Positions 44,851 to 54,624 of a DNA stretch of 64,000 nt are shown here, piece after piece. The DNA comes from Incurvaria masculella (lineage: Eukaryota; Arthropoda; Insecta; Lepidoptera; Incurvariidae). A model generated the notes under the pieces. The model was not told the DNA's origin. It made no database searches and was given only the letters and a program-made list of their open reading frames with translations. A program made the position numbers and the translations under genes. The stretch is from contig OX335655.1 of the NCBI GenBank assembly GCA_946894095.1, forward strand, positions 10,292,001-10,356,000, read 5' to 3'. Position 1 is the first letter of the stretch. Each line of letters begins with the position of its first letter.

Positions 44851-46581
44851 ATGAACGCAGCTAATATAAAAACAATGCCGCAGGGCGGTACCGGTCCGAC
44901 CGGGGAATCCGCCGCAGTCATCACATCAAAGGACGAGTCCTCTGATGTGATGACTGGACAACCACCCATCGTATCTGCGGCGGGTGGAAATTATCTGCCT
45001 CTAAGCCCTTCAGGCCTACCCATTGTGCCTGTGCTGCCAACCAGCACAGGCCCCCTCACTCGCGATATTCACCCCTCTTTTGGGGGCGCCGCGAGGAGGA
45101 ATATTGAGAAAGACGACAGAAAGACAGGCCGAGCCCCACCGATGCTTACGGAGGGTAAGGCTGACACGGACAGAGGTAAGGCCCCGCCGAATACGGAGGG
45201 CCTAACTAGCCGACAGAAATATAGGCGTAACAGAGTTAAATGGCGCCAAGACAGGACTGACGAACGGAGGGCGATCACAGAGGTGAAGGCTACTGCGGAG
45301 AGTTGCCCAGTCGCGGATGTGGGTTTCGAGGAAGCGACAACCTCAACCCTCACACCGACACGACTGAGCAATGAACCCAGCCCCGGAACCAGCGGTCTCC
45401 AAGGAAACAGAGGCGGCAAACGCGGGCGGGGTGCCAAGCGCGGGGGTGCAGCCGGGGGACGTAATCTAATTACTCCCTCAGCCCCCTCTGTGGGCGCCCA
45501 GCCTGCGGGAGCTCGCATCTGTCTCGTTGGAGAGCACGCGGTGAACTCCCCACCGACAGGCGACAGACTGAAAAGGACGAGGTCGGACGAGTCGAACTCT
45601 CCCCGAGGCGACTCAAAGAGAGCGAGGGAAGATCCCATCCTTCGATCTTATGCCGGCATTGTAAGACGAAATCCTCCATTCACTGAGCTGATGGTGGTCT
45701 CGGAGAGTTTGGTTCTAACCTCGGAACAGGCATCCCAGGTTATTGACGCCATATCCGAGAGACACATCGACTGGGCAGTGGAGGCAAATGAACCGGTTGC
45801 GGTGCAGTTTACCAGCAGACCGATCTTCTCGGAGCCTGAAAGCGCTATTAGCTTCCGCTGCAGGAATGAGAAGACCGTGGACTGGCTGAGAGCGACCACG
45901 GCCGCACTTGAGCCTCTTTGGGAGGGTTGTCGCCTTGCGGCGAAGAGTCGCAGCGAACTCACAAAGAGGGTCAGGTGCGCGCTGTTTGCACCGGTTGACA
46001 AGACGAGCGTCAAAAGTAACTTTGGCGGTGACATACGAAGACTTATGTGCGCGCTCAGGGGGTGGAATCCTGACTACGAAGTCACCAACTGGGTGTGCTA
46101 CAACTTCAGACTGACTGACGGGGGCTTCCTTCTTCTACTGGGGATACCGGAGAAGGAGCTGATAGAAAAGATTATTCCCGACGACAGGATTATCTACTAC
46201 AAGGCAGGTAACATTCGCCTGAAAATCTACCACCCCGACGGTGGATACACGACTACGTGGCCACCGCCGGTGAGGGTGAGCCAGGAGGATGCTACCACAC
46301 CACAGACAGACAGACAAATACAGGAGCCGACTGTACAGACCGACTCACGGGATGACGTTGACGCACCAACCGGGAACGACGGGGCGCCTGGGCCTTCAGG
46401 CGAGACCGATTTCGGCCTGAGCGTACTGTTCCGTGAAGACAACGCGTCGCAGTCGGAACTGGGAGATGACAGCGACCTGGATGAGGAGACCGTGAAGGAA
46501 CTTGAGGACATGGAGGTGGACACGGCGCTTGAGTGCACACTCGCGCCGTCGCAAAGCAACCGGTCCGATGGCTCCAAGTAA
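44851..46581 (+). CDS. LINE ORF1, nucleic-acid-binding protein
   Basis: ORF1 proteins of this LINE group coat the element RNA and form the ribonucleoprotein. The frame is open from 44665, but I place the start at ATG 44851 (576 aa). The upstream part lies across a C homopolymer (44835-44847) and reads as UTR. The N-terminal half is basic and low in complexity, with an RGGKRGRGAKRGG patch at about 45411 and a KRTRSDESN / KRARED nuclear-signal-like cluster at about 45571-45630. The segment 45640-46235 is a more ordered domain (for example LTKRVRCALFAP, LRGWNP, FLLLLGIPEKEL) that resembles the DUF4780-type domain of insect ORF1s. The C-terminus is acidic. No CCHC knuckles are seen. It overlaps ORF2 by 14 nt. 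Confidence 0.85.
   Translation: MNAANIKTMPQGGTGPTGESAAVITSKDESSDVMTGQPPIVSAAGGNYLPLSPSGLPIVPVLPTSTGPLTRDIHPSFGGAARRNIEKDDRKTGRAPPMLTEGKADTDRGKAPPNTEGLTSRQKYRRNRVKWRQDRTDERRAITEVKATAESCPVADVGFEEATTSTLTPTRLSNEPSPGTSGLQGNRGGKRGRGAKRGGAAGGRNLITPSAPSVGAQPAGARICLVGEHAVNSPPTGDRLKRTRSDESNSPRGDSKRAREDPILRSYAGIVRRNPPFTELMVVSESLVLTSEQASQVIDAISERHIDWAVEANEPVAVQFTSRPIFSEPESAISFRCRNEKTVDWLRATTAALEPLWEGCRLAAKSRSELTKRVRCALFAPVDKTSVKSNFGGDIRRLMCALRGWNPDYEVTNWVCYNFRLTDGGFLLLLGIPEKELIEKIIPDDRIIYYKAGNIRLKIYHPDGGYTTTWPPPVRVSQEDATTPQTDRQIQEPTVQTDSRDDVDAPTGNDGAPGPSGETDFGLSVLFREDNASQSELGDDSDLDEETVKELEDMEVDTALECTLAPSQSNRSDGSK
44915..44956 (+). other. Long perfect hairpin near the start of ORF1
   Basis: CAGTCATCACATCA (44915-44928) and its exact complement TGATGTGATGACTG (44943-44956) enclose GGAC-ga-GTCC. 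It starts about 64 nt after the ORF1 ATG. Confidence 0.85.
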
Positions 46582-49500
46582 CGACGACACCGCAAATAAG
46601 GTAATTACCTTCCTTCAGGCCAACATCATGCACAGCAAGGTGGCTACGGCCACTTTGCGGCGCAGGTTGGAGGCCAGTAAGTTGACGGTCGCCCTGGTCC
46701 AGGAACCCTACCACTACCATGGTAAGGTCTGCGGATTACGGAACCTTGGCGGAAATTTGTTCACAGATATCAATACTGACACACACCCCCGGACATGCAT
46801 ATATGTCTCCGGGGACATGAAAGCTAACATCGAAAGACGTTTCTGTTCCAGGGACCTGACCACAGTCAGGCTTCTCGGGGACTCTAAACGAAATGCCCCA
46901 GACATTTTAATTTCATCAGTGTACATGCCGGAAGGGGAGCAAGCTCCGCCAGCACTGCTGGAACAACTAATAAGACACTGTGAAGACCGCGAACAGCATC
47001 TCCTGATCGCTGCAGACGCCAACGCCCATCACACCTTGTGGGGGTCAAAGAAGAATAACGTGCGAGGTGAGAATTTGGTGGAATTTCTATGCTCAACAGT
47101 CATGTGTGTGATTAACAGGGGAGCAGAACCCACCTTTGTCACCAAGCGCTTTCAGACAATCCCAGATATCACTCTTGCTACTGGAAACCTGACCCATCAC
47201 ATTACGGGCTGGCAGGTATCAAATGAGCCATCCTGTTCTGACCATAGAAGGATAGAGTTTAGATATGAATGGGCCCCACTCAGACCCGAGTTGAGAAGAA
47301 ACCCTAGAATGACCAACAGACGACAATACTACGACAATATAAAAAATAGGTTGGAGGTGCTGAGAGCGCCGGGACGCATCACCACCACTGAGCAGGTGGA
47401 GGTGTGGAACGGTACTATCAGCACCAGTATAATTGACAGCTATCATGAATCATGTCCACTGCGGGATCCTCATAGGTTCAACCCGAAACACTCTTGGTGG
47501 ACAAGAAAGTTGGAAAAAATGAGGAGGACAGTTAGGAGAGTTTTTAACAAAGCTAAGAACACTAGACTAGACACGGACTGGGAAGCGTACAGGGCAGCCC
47601 TAATGAACTACAAGAATAAGATCAGGGACCGAGAGAGGAAAGCTTGGAGGAATTTTTGTAGCAGCATTGAGTCTACAGCAGAGGCCGCAAGGCTAAAGAA
47701 AATTCTATCCGCCGACAAAAACAAAGAGTTGGGTTTGGTTAGAAGGAGTGACAACACTCTCACTGAATCAGTAGAAGAGACATATAGAGTACTTTTAGAA
47801 ACACACTTCCCGGGCTCTGATGTTGTCTCAGAAGTAAGGTGGGACAATATCGGACATCATGAGCCGACCATACAGGATTGGGGAGTGGCCGACGATGTAA
47901 TTTCTGACAAAAAGGTACAATGGGCCATAAGCAGCTTTCAGCCCTACAAATCGGCGGGGTGCGATGGAATACTCCCGGGCCTACTACAATGGTGTAGTAA
48001 CCTTATCACGCCTTTTCTCGTGGACATACTGAGAGCATGTCTAGCACACAGATATGTCCCGAAAGCGTGGAGGGAGGTAAGAGTGGTTTTCATCCCCAAG
48101 CCAGGTAGGGAGGACTACTCTGCAGCAAAAGCTTACAGACCCATAAGCCTAACTTCTTTCTTACTAAAGACTCTTGAAAGGTTAATAGACAGGGAGATTA
48201 GGGATAAAATCCTGCCCCGACATCCCATTCATAAACACCAGCATGCATATACGTCAGGGAAATCCATTGAAACTGCCCTACACGCAGTAATAAGTAAAAT
48301 AGAGGCAGGCATGGAAACGAAATGCATGACTATGGGTGCTTTTCTTGACATAGAGGGGGCATTTGACAAAACGACGTTTCATAGCATAAGTCAAGCCCTG
48401 TGCAAACACGGCGTCAACAACACTCTCAGTGGGTGGATTGACAATATGCTTAGGAACAGAGCACTTATCTTTGATAGTCAGAGTCCAATCAAGGGGATAG
48501 TAGCCAAAGGATGTCCACAGGGAGGCGTACTGTCGCCCCTACTGTGGAACCTAGTGGCAGATGACCTAATTACAAAACTCAATGCAGCAGGATACCTCAC
48601 GATAGGGTATGCAGATGACATTGTCATAATAGTGGCAGGAAAATTTGCAAATGTAATGCGCATTATAATGCAAGGTGCGCTCAAAATTGTAGAAGCATGG
48701 TGCAAAGACTACGCTCTGAGTGTCAATCCAACTAAAACGGAGCTTGTAGTTTTCACCAGGAAGAGAGACATAGGACAAATGCAGCCACTAAGGCTCTTTG
48801 GGGTAGAAGTAACACTATCAACCGAGGTGAAATACCTGGGGGTCATACTTGACAACAAGTTGAACTGGAGTCGTCACCTAGAACATAGACTAAATAAAGC
48901 ACGCATATCTTTCTGGCAGTGTCGAAGGCTAATGGGAAAAACTTGGGGGTTAAGACCAGGACTCACGCTCTGGCTTTATACCACTGTCATCAGACCTATG
49001 ATTACATATGGGGCGGTGGTATGGTGGACCAGAACCAAACTTAAGACTGCTGCAAACAAGCTGCTAAGCTTTCAGCGTATAGCTAGCACAGCCATCACTG
49101 GTTGCATGCGGACCACCCCATCAGCAGCACTAGAAGTTTTGCTGGGACTGCCGCCTCTTGATTTAATAATACAACGAGAGGCGGCAGCCGCAGCCTTCAG
49201 GCTCAGAACGACAGGTTCCTGGACAGGAGAGACTAGGGCACAGCACACAACAATTCTCAGTATAGCGATGGAGGAGAACCCTTTACTAGGAGTAAGATGC
49301 GATAGGATACCCAAGACATATAACTTTGACAGACTGTACACTATTGAACTCTCCGAGGGTCCGAAGGACTACTCGGGATTAAGAGAAGTTAGGGTATACA
49401 CGGATGGCTCTAAAACCGAGTATGGTACGGGTGCTGGCTGTTTCTCAGCAGACCTGAATATCAAAAGAACAGTTATGCTGGGCTCTGGCAACTCCATCTT

Positions 49501-50215
49501 TCAGGCGGAGTGTGTAGGTCTGATCGAGGCAGCCGCGGCAATAAAACAGCGTGAAATGGTAGACTATACAATCAGAATACTAACCGACAGTGCTTCTGTT
49601 TTGAAGGCTCTTGCCAATCAAACATTCACTTCTGGACTAATTAAACAATGTCATGAGGCTTTACAGGACATCTCAATCGGCAACAGGATCACACTCCAGT
49701 GGATAAAGGGACATAGCGGGAGCCATGGTAACGATGCGGCCGACGATCTCGCCAAGGCGGGTTCGAGTTCCAAGCCCGTCGGACCGGAGCCACTCTTGCC
49801 AACCCCCTTCAGTGAAGTCAAGACCTGGCTGAGGAAACGAATGACACGGGCTCACACTGCAAGGTGGTCATCTACAGCGGACTGTAGACAATCAAGGGAA
49901 GCAGTGCCAGCACCGGATCCACACCTAACTAGGAAACTTCTACAGCTGCATAGACCACAGTTGAGAACGGTGGTAAGCCTACTCACGGGCCACTGCCAGC
50001 TCAACAAACACCTGCACACCATCGGAGTCACGGACAGTCCCCTCTGCAGGGCCTGCTTGGAGGCGGAGGAGACACCGGCACATATAGTCATGGAATGTAG
50101 ACAACTGCAGACATTTTGTACGGGGGTCTTTAGCACCGAAAGGAGCGACCCGCAAGTGTGGAAAGACCCTAAAGGGCTGCTACGCTTTGTGGAAGAGCTC
50201 GGCTGGCTGGAATGA
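46568..50215 (+). CDS. LINE ORF2: endonuclease, reverse transcriptase, RNase H
   Basis: This polyprotein nicks the target and copies the element RNA into it. The start at ATG 46568 (1215 aa) overlaps the ORF1 stop by 14 nt. The frame is open upstream to 46502, but that part lies inside ORF1. Domains in order: APE-type endonuclease at about residues 10-240 (LQANIMHSK, VQEPY, AADANAHHTLWG, SDHRRIEF); reverse transcriptase at about 480-760, with FLDIEGAFDK (48341), KGCPQGGVLSPLLWN and GYADDIVII (48605); RNase H with VYTDGS (Asp 49403), AEC (Glu 49508), LTDSAS (Asp 49586) and GNDAADDLA (Asp 49733); and a C-terminal CRACLEAEETPAHIVMEC zinc motif. All catalytic residues are present. It shows no stop or frameshift and is of usual length. 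Confidence 0.95.
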   Translation: MAPSNDDTANKVITFLQANIMHSKVATATLRRRLEASKLTVALVQEPYHYHGKVCGLRNLGGNLFTDINTDTHPRTCIYVSGDMKANIERRFCSRDLTTVRLLGDSKRNAPDILISSVYMPEGEQAPPALLEQLIRHCEDREQHLLIAADANAHHTLWGSKKNNVRGENLVEFLCSTVMCVINRGAEPTFVTKRFQTIPDITLATGNLTHHITGWQVSNEPSCSDHRRIEFRYEWAPLRPELRRNPRMTNRRQYYDNIKNRLEVLRAPGRITTTEQVEVWNGTISTSIIDSYHESCPLRDPHRFNPKHSWWTRKLEKMRRTVRRVFNKAKNTRLDTDWEAYRAALMNYKNKIRDRERKAWRNFCSSIESTAEAARLKKILSADKNKELGLVRRSDNTLTESVEETYRVLLETHFPGSDVVSEVRWDNIGHHEPTIQDWGVADDVISDKKVQWAISSFQPYKSAGCDGILPGLLQWCSNLITPFLVDILRACLAHRYVPKAWREVRVVFIPKPGREDYSAAKAYRPISLTSFLLKTLERLIDREIRDKILPRHPIHKHQHAYTSGKSIETALHAVISKIEAGMETKCMTMGAFLDIEGAFDKTTFHSISQALCKHGVNNTLSGWIDNMLRNRALIFDSQSPIKGIVAKGCPQGGVLSPLLWNLVADDLITKLNAAGYLTIGYADDIVIIVAGKFANVMRIIMQGALKIVEAWCKDYALSVNPTKTELVVFTRKRDIGQMQPLRLFGVEVTLSTEVKYLGVILDNKLNWSRHLEHRLNKARISFWQCRRLMGKTWGLRPGLTLWLYTTVIRPMITYGAVVWWTRTKLKTAANKLLSFQRIASTAITGCMRTTPSAALEVLLGLPPLDLIIQREAAAAAFRLRTTGSWTGETRAQHTTILSIAMEENPLLGVRCDRIPKTYNFDRLYTIELSEGPKDYSGLREVRVYTDGSKTEYGTGAGCFSADLNIKRTVMLGSGNSIFQAECVGLIEAAAAIKQREMVDYTIRILTDSASVLKALANQTFTSGLIKQCHEALQDISIGNRITLQWIKGHSGSHGNDAADDLAKAGSSSKPVGPEPLLPTPFSEVKTWLRKRMTRAHTARWSSTADCRQSREAVPAPDPHLTRKLLQLHRPQLRTVVSLLTGHCQLNKHLHTIGVTDSPLCRACLEAEETPAHIVMECRQLQTFCTGVFSTERSDPQVWKDPKGLLRFVEELGWLE

Positions 50216-50307
50216 GCCAAAAGTCGGGTTACTGAGCACAACGGCCTCGTGTCAAGTGCGTTCAAGCGTCGGCAGCTACTCGCCGACAACAACAACAACA
50301 ACAACAA
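50216..50307 (+). other. LINE 3' UTR, stem-loop and CAA tail
   Basis: GTCGGC (50268-50273) and GCCGAC (50282-50287) form a 6-bp stem directly before the ACAACAAC tail. A stem-loop at the 3' end is a usual place for reverse-transcriptase recognition in this group (inference). Confidence 0.7.
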
Positions 50308-50325
50308 CACAACCACTTTTTTAGG

Positions 50326-50470
50326 CGCCTTATCTCCGTAACGCAACCACTTGGACAAGGCAGACTGACACATTTAGCTTAAGAGGGTTGGTCTTTACCC
50401 CGTGAACCTAGTTTCAGCCATTTACGTTATCGTTACCATTTTTGTCGCGACCTCCTAGTCTATACGTGGG
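50326..50470 (-). repeat. Dispersed repeat X, copy 3, split by the LINE
   Basis: The minus strand reads GAGGTCGCGACAAAAATGG, ACGATAACGTAAATGGCTGA, GACCAACCCTCTTAAGC and AAGTGGTTGCGTTACGG, matching 36395-36480 and 42870-42995. The LINE insertion point lies in or at the edge of this repeat. Confidence 0.7.
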
Positions 50471-51179
50471 CAATTCAGGCTTGATCCCTAATGGGGAAGA
50501 AAACACAATGCTTATCATAGGTGTATGTCAAAGTTTACAGTCGGAAAAATGGGCTCAAGACCCAAGAACTAACAGTCTTTGAACCAAGTCAAGCTTTATT
50601 TATGAGTTTTTTGGTCAAAAATGTACATCATCATGGAGTTAGAATAAGGTTTGAAGAAAGAGAAGACTTTTGTTTGTTTCCCAAATAATTGTATTATAAT
50701 TGACCAGGGTGAGAATATAGGTTATGTTATTATGATATATTTTTTCCCACGTCTTCTTTTGATAAGCCTAATTTGGAACTATTCATGTTTGTAATACTAT
50801 CGAGGAAATTTCAAATACATACATAGATCGAGTACATACATAAAAAAATATATTATCTTTTACAGATCTTTTAGAGACGGTTGCCTAGACACCACCTGTC
50901 GTAACACTCCCCTATTGTAGATAGCATTTTTGAACATGTCAGATGACGAAAAACAACATGAGAAACCTATATTCACACTAAAGCGTGTGTGGCCACCATA
51001 CCTGAGCACCATAGGCTGTTTGAATATGCCCCGAGAAAGTTAAAACGAAAAGATCCGAAGCATTAATTGTTAGATTTTTTCTACTTTTTCTCCGACAGCC
51101 TCGCCTCGGAAGCCCATTTAGCCAGCCTACCCAAAGTACTAGATTTTCTTGACGTTGTTTCAGAAAAATAAAATATTTA
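50471..51179. other. Unassigned AT-rich DNA
   Basis: Nothing recognised. Confidence 0.4.
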
Positions 51180-51645
51180 CTTGCGCGCTTGGTTGTTTAT
51201 TACTTGTACCCATTCGAGGTTCCCACGAAGCGAGCGACCCGTCTCTCGACCATGAACCGCACCCGTCGCGGAACCTAATGTATGCACGTGTGTGCGGGCA
51301 TCTACATAAATTGACCTAGCGACCTAACGCGAGCCTCCGAATATTCCTGTCACGCGTGCCCGCGGGAACGGGGGACCGCGAAGGCACGCCCCGGGAGCAA
51401 TATCGGTGTTAATGTGGCGGCGACGTCCGAGCGAGCTAACGCTTGCGACTCCCGAATTAGGACAATAAGCGAAATTGAAATGATAAGAATTTTAATAAAA
51501 GACCCCAAATGTGGGACGTGCTGGCCCGGTTTAGTTTTGAACTTCCTCCGTCCCGGAGTTAGGAGAGGTTTAGGACGGTTCAATACACCACCGGACTTGA
51601 TGTTGCTCGCCTTTGAGAGGATGAGGTGGCCCGTTTCCTGAAATA
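51180..51645. promoter_or_regulatory. CpG-rich unique block, candidate host element
   Basis: GC-rich and CpG-dense (51230-51430), then a mixed-composition unique stretch. It has ORFs on both strands (51414-51641 plus, 51350-51583 minus) without known domains, and no relatives in the window. It could be a conserved non-coding element, a 5' exon or a promoter. Composition alone cannot decide. Confidence 0.3.
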
Positions 51646-51654
51646 AGAGATCGT

Positions 51655-51860
51655 TTTTCTAAAATGTTGCAAATTGATGCATTCTTTGCATGTAAGTTAA
51701 GTTATAAAAACGTACAGACTTATCTCTCAGTTGGTTCATTTAATATGCAAATTTTCAGAAATATATTTCTTAATTTGACTAAGCAAACAGGCACGAGCCA
51801 TTCTATGGAATTCAATCACATCATTATCCTCCTTATGAAACTAAGATGCAAGGGTTCAGC
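51655..51860. repeat. Dispersed repeat C, copy 3
   Basis: ACAGACTTATCTCTCAGTTGG, TTTCAGAAATATATTTCTTAA and ACGAGCCATTCTATGGAATTC match the copies at 24690 and 39025. Confidence 0.55.
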
Positions 51861-53254
51861 CCTTCTCGATAACCATAGTGTTTAATAAATAAACGAAAAT
51901 TGCTGTCTATTGATAAAGGAATAGATTATATGACATTGTACTTAATTCACTGATACTAAAATGTAGAAAGACGGTAAGTCATTCAAAGAAATAGACCATT
52001 GAAAAAATAAGATTCTTAATTTGTATACAGACGCGTACAGTTATCCTCCCATTTTTAACAATATGAATACATGCAATTGAATCCTATTTTTTATTTTAAT
52101 GAAAAAAAGGCTTTTACGAAAAAAAATTAAGACAATGATTTTTTTTCAGAAACCCACATTTCACTTTAAGAATTCATTAAAAGATATATTATGCAGGTTT
52201 GTTCAATGTGATAGTTAGCCATTTTGTATTTTGATGCAATTGTATGAAATTTTCGAAAGATTTGTCCCGTCAGTTTTTTACGGTAGATTATTGTTTTAAA
52301 CGAGGTAAGTTTTACATACTGGAAAACACAGAGGAGGAAAAAATGCTTAAAAGTTGTAGCATCATTTGCATTCCTGTTGCGAAATCGTTTGGTTTTTTTT
52401 TTAATGTCCAGGTCAATCGAATAAAATATTTTTAAAAAATGTATTATATTTTCAAAATAAAAGTGTAGGATGGAGCTTTATTATTATTAGAATAGGATTT
52501 TTTGAATTAGGATGCTTTTTTTTTCTTAATTTGGAAAAGTAATATTCCTTTCTAAGCAATGCTAGTGGAATTTTATGAATGTTATTGTTTTTATCTTGAG
52601 TATAAAGCGAGCACGTTACTTCCTATTTACTTAACCTGAAAATGCTACAACATTAACGTGAACAAAATGTAAGCGAGCTACGCTACCCGCACACTTACGG
52701 GAAAATTTTAATTTCAGCGCACATTCCGTAAAATAGGATTCGACGCACACCGACGCATTGGATGGCCTGTGAGTGTGAGTGCGCATGCGATGATGTGTGT
52801 ATACGCGCTCGTAAGAGCACATTTGCAGGGATTAACTCTGTGTTAAGAGTAACTGATTAGCGGCAGCGCGGAGTACCAGTCCGCACTAGTGCCCTGTCAG
52901 AGATCAGCGTATTCACAGGGCGCTACACAAATGTATTCTGAGTACATTCCAGGGCTTGTATTACTGGCCAAGACCGATTTCGGACCAAGCAATAGTAGAC
53001 AAAGTAACCTTTGTTACGATTTTGTTTTCTTAGTTGATAAATGATCTAGTCGACCTTACGTGTAGCAATTTGCAAATAAAATATACTGTTTACTTTCACG
53101 GCTTACCGCGCGTATAAGGAGCAGGACGTGCTGCTCCTCATACGCGTGGTAAGTCGTCAAACTAAATATTATAGTTATATCTCGTGTACGTTTCAAAAAA
53201 TATATTATATAATAGTCCAAAAAAATCTTAGGCACTTATTTATGTTACTACTCT
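51861..53254. other. Unassigned AT-rich DNA
   Basis: No gene is recognised. An inverted pair TACCGCGCGTATAAGGAGCA / TGCTCCTCATACGCGTGGTA (53105-53151) forms an imperfect hairpin of about 20 bp. Confidence 0.4.
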
Positions 53255-53900
53255 AATACACCACATTCCCCAAGGAGTTAGGTAGCATGCCAGTACCTTC
53301 CCTTAACAATCACGGCTACATTTAACTAGATGGAAATTACGGACAATTTTTAGGGTTCCGTTGGCACCCTTTGGGTACGGAAACGTAAAAATTTGTTTAG
53401 CCTCCACCGTTCGTCCGTCCGTCCGTTTGTCACAGGACTGTATCTCATGAACAGTAATAGGTAGGAGGCTGAAAAAGTTTGGATTTTGGACTTATTTTAA
53501 CACTATAACAAAAAAATGGTAAAATTAAAAAATAATAAATATTAAAGGAGAATCCCGTAAAAAAACGTGATTTTTCTGTGTTTAATCTTGTACGATAGTA
53601 CGGGACCCTTCGTGCATGAGTCCGACTCGCACTTGGCCGTTTTTTCATTGCCGCTTCGATCGATCATCTTTTCATCCAATGCGATGGTACGAACCCGGGC
53701 GGGCTTAAACTCTACCACCTAGTAGGGGAAAACCTACCGTTTTAAATCGATTCCGAACCATGGAGCAGCTAGAAATGCACTTATCCAGCTCATAAAGAGA
53801 AAGAAAGTGGTGCATGAACGAAGCGAGGATTTGAACCCAGACCCTTGGAATGCTAGGCAATTCCTCGGACCACTAGGCTGGGAGCCGCTCGCCGTACTTT
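53255..53900 (-). repeat. tRNA-head SINE, minus strand, with a MITE inside
   Basis: The tail and half the body are at 53255-53350. The rest of the body resumes at 53646 with CATTGCCGCTTCGAT. The head at 53815-53895 reads on the minus strand GCCTAGTGGTCCGAGGAATT (box A) and GGGTTCAAATCC (box B). The GTCY MITE 53351-53645 sits in the T-run after GGACAA. Confidence 0.8.
53351..53645 (-). mobile_element. GTCY/GACG MITE, inverted, inserted in a SINE
   Basis: The right end as read on the plus strand is GTCCGACTCGCACTTGGCCG, and the left end is AGGGTTCCG with TTTGGGTACGG. A GTCC microsatellite lies at 53412-53428. It is an inverted relative of 1821-2117. Confidence 0.8.
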
Positions 53901-53980
53901 TTGTGTTGTAAAAATAAATAATCTTAGTTTGAATTCAATTTTAAATTAATCCCTAATGAGTAGATGACATGTTATTTTAT

Positions 53981-54342
53981 GTAAACATCTCGTATAAACT
54001 TGCGTTACCTTCTGGTTGTTAATACACAGGCGCGAATAAATAATTAAATCGAAAATAGTTCGGCGCCAGAGCACCCTCTACGGGTAAGCAAGAGCGGCAG
54101 GGTGAAAATATCAGGGCGAAAGCGCGGTAAAGCCGCGAAAGAGTGAGAGGGGTGGCTGGCAGTTGGGTGCGAGGGAGAGGGCACTGAGTAATTTGTGGGT
54201 CGGACGCTCGGCTGAGCGGCTTACCGGATGGGCGATATTGATGGCTGATCCTTGTCACCTCTGCCTCCATCCGATGCAACCCTTGCTTACCTATGTGAAC
54301 ATCTCGAATAGTGTCCACATACTTGCGTTTCCTATCTGTTAG
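53981..54342. repeat. GC-richer segment flanked by imperfect direct repeats
   Basis: AACATCTCG and ACTTGCGTT(A/T)CC with CTGTTA/TTGTTA recur at 53984-54021 and 54298-54342. The 99-codon minus ORF in between (54019-54318) has no known domain. It could be an LTR-like insertion or a partial tandem duplication. Confidence 0.35.
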
Positions 54343-54624
54343 GCAATATGTTCATATTTTCATAATCGGGTGTTGAACGAGTGTTGAGTTTCTGCACTAA
54401 AAATTAGTTAGGGAATCTAACTGTAATTTCGATAATAACAACCGTCTTGAACGTCGAAACAGAGCCAACTAAGTAAATCGGTTACTGTAGCTGAGTGAAA
54501 ACAGTTAGCCTTAAACATTAGATGTTACTGTATCTTTTGATATTTTGTTTTAACTGTGTTCAGAATGCATGATTGTAAAAACCCACATCAGACCACTTTT
54601 TCCGAAATACTGTTTTTTTTATGT

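Larger units (their letters stand above)
44409..50325 (+). mobile_element. Full-length non-LTR retrotransposon with target-site duplication
   Basis: The element body runs from about 44429 to about 50305-50307. It is flanked by CACAACCACTTTTTTAGG at 44411-44428 and again at 50308-50325, a duplication of 18-20 bp whose exact length is blurred by the CAA tail. It has a 5' UTR of about 420 bp, ORF1, an overlapping ORF2 and an ACAACAACAAC tail (50286-50307). An apurinic-type endonuclease plus RNase H places it in the I/LOA/R1 group of LINEs. I cannot fix the clade without a tree. Both ORFs are open, so it may be recently active. Confidence 0.9.

Noticed and set aside
45069..46720. Several minus-strand ORFs (up to 189 codons) opposite LINE ORF1
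   Set aside because: They are shadows of a GC-rich coding region whose plus strand has a clear product.
49852..50373. 173-codon minus-strand ORF across the LINE 3' end
   Set aside because: It is antisense to ORF2 and the CAA tail. The poly-Leu run is the tail read in reverse.
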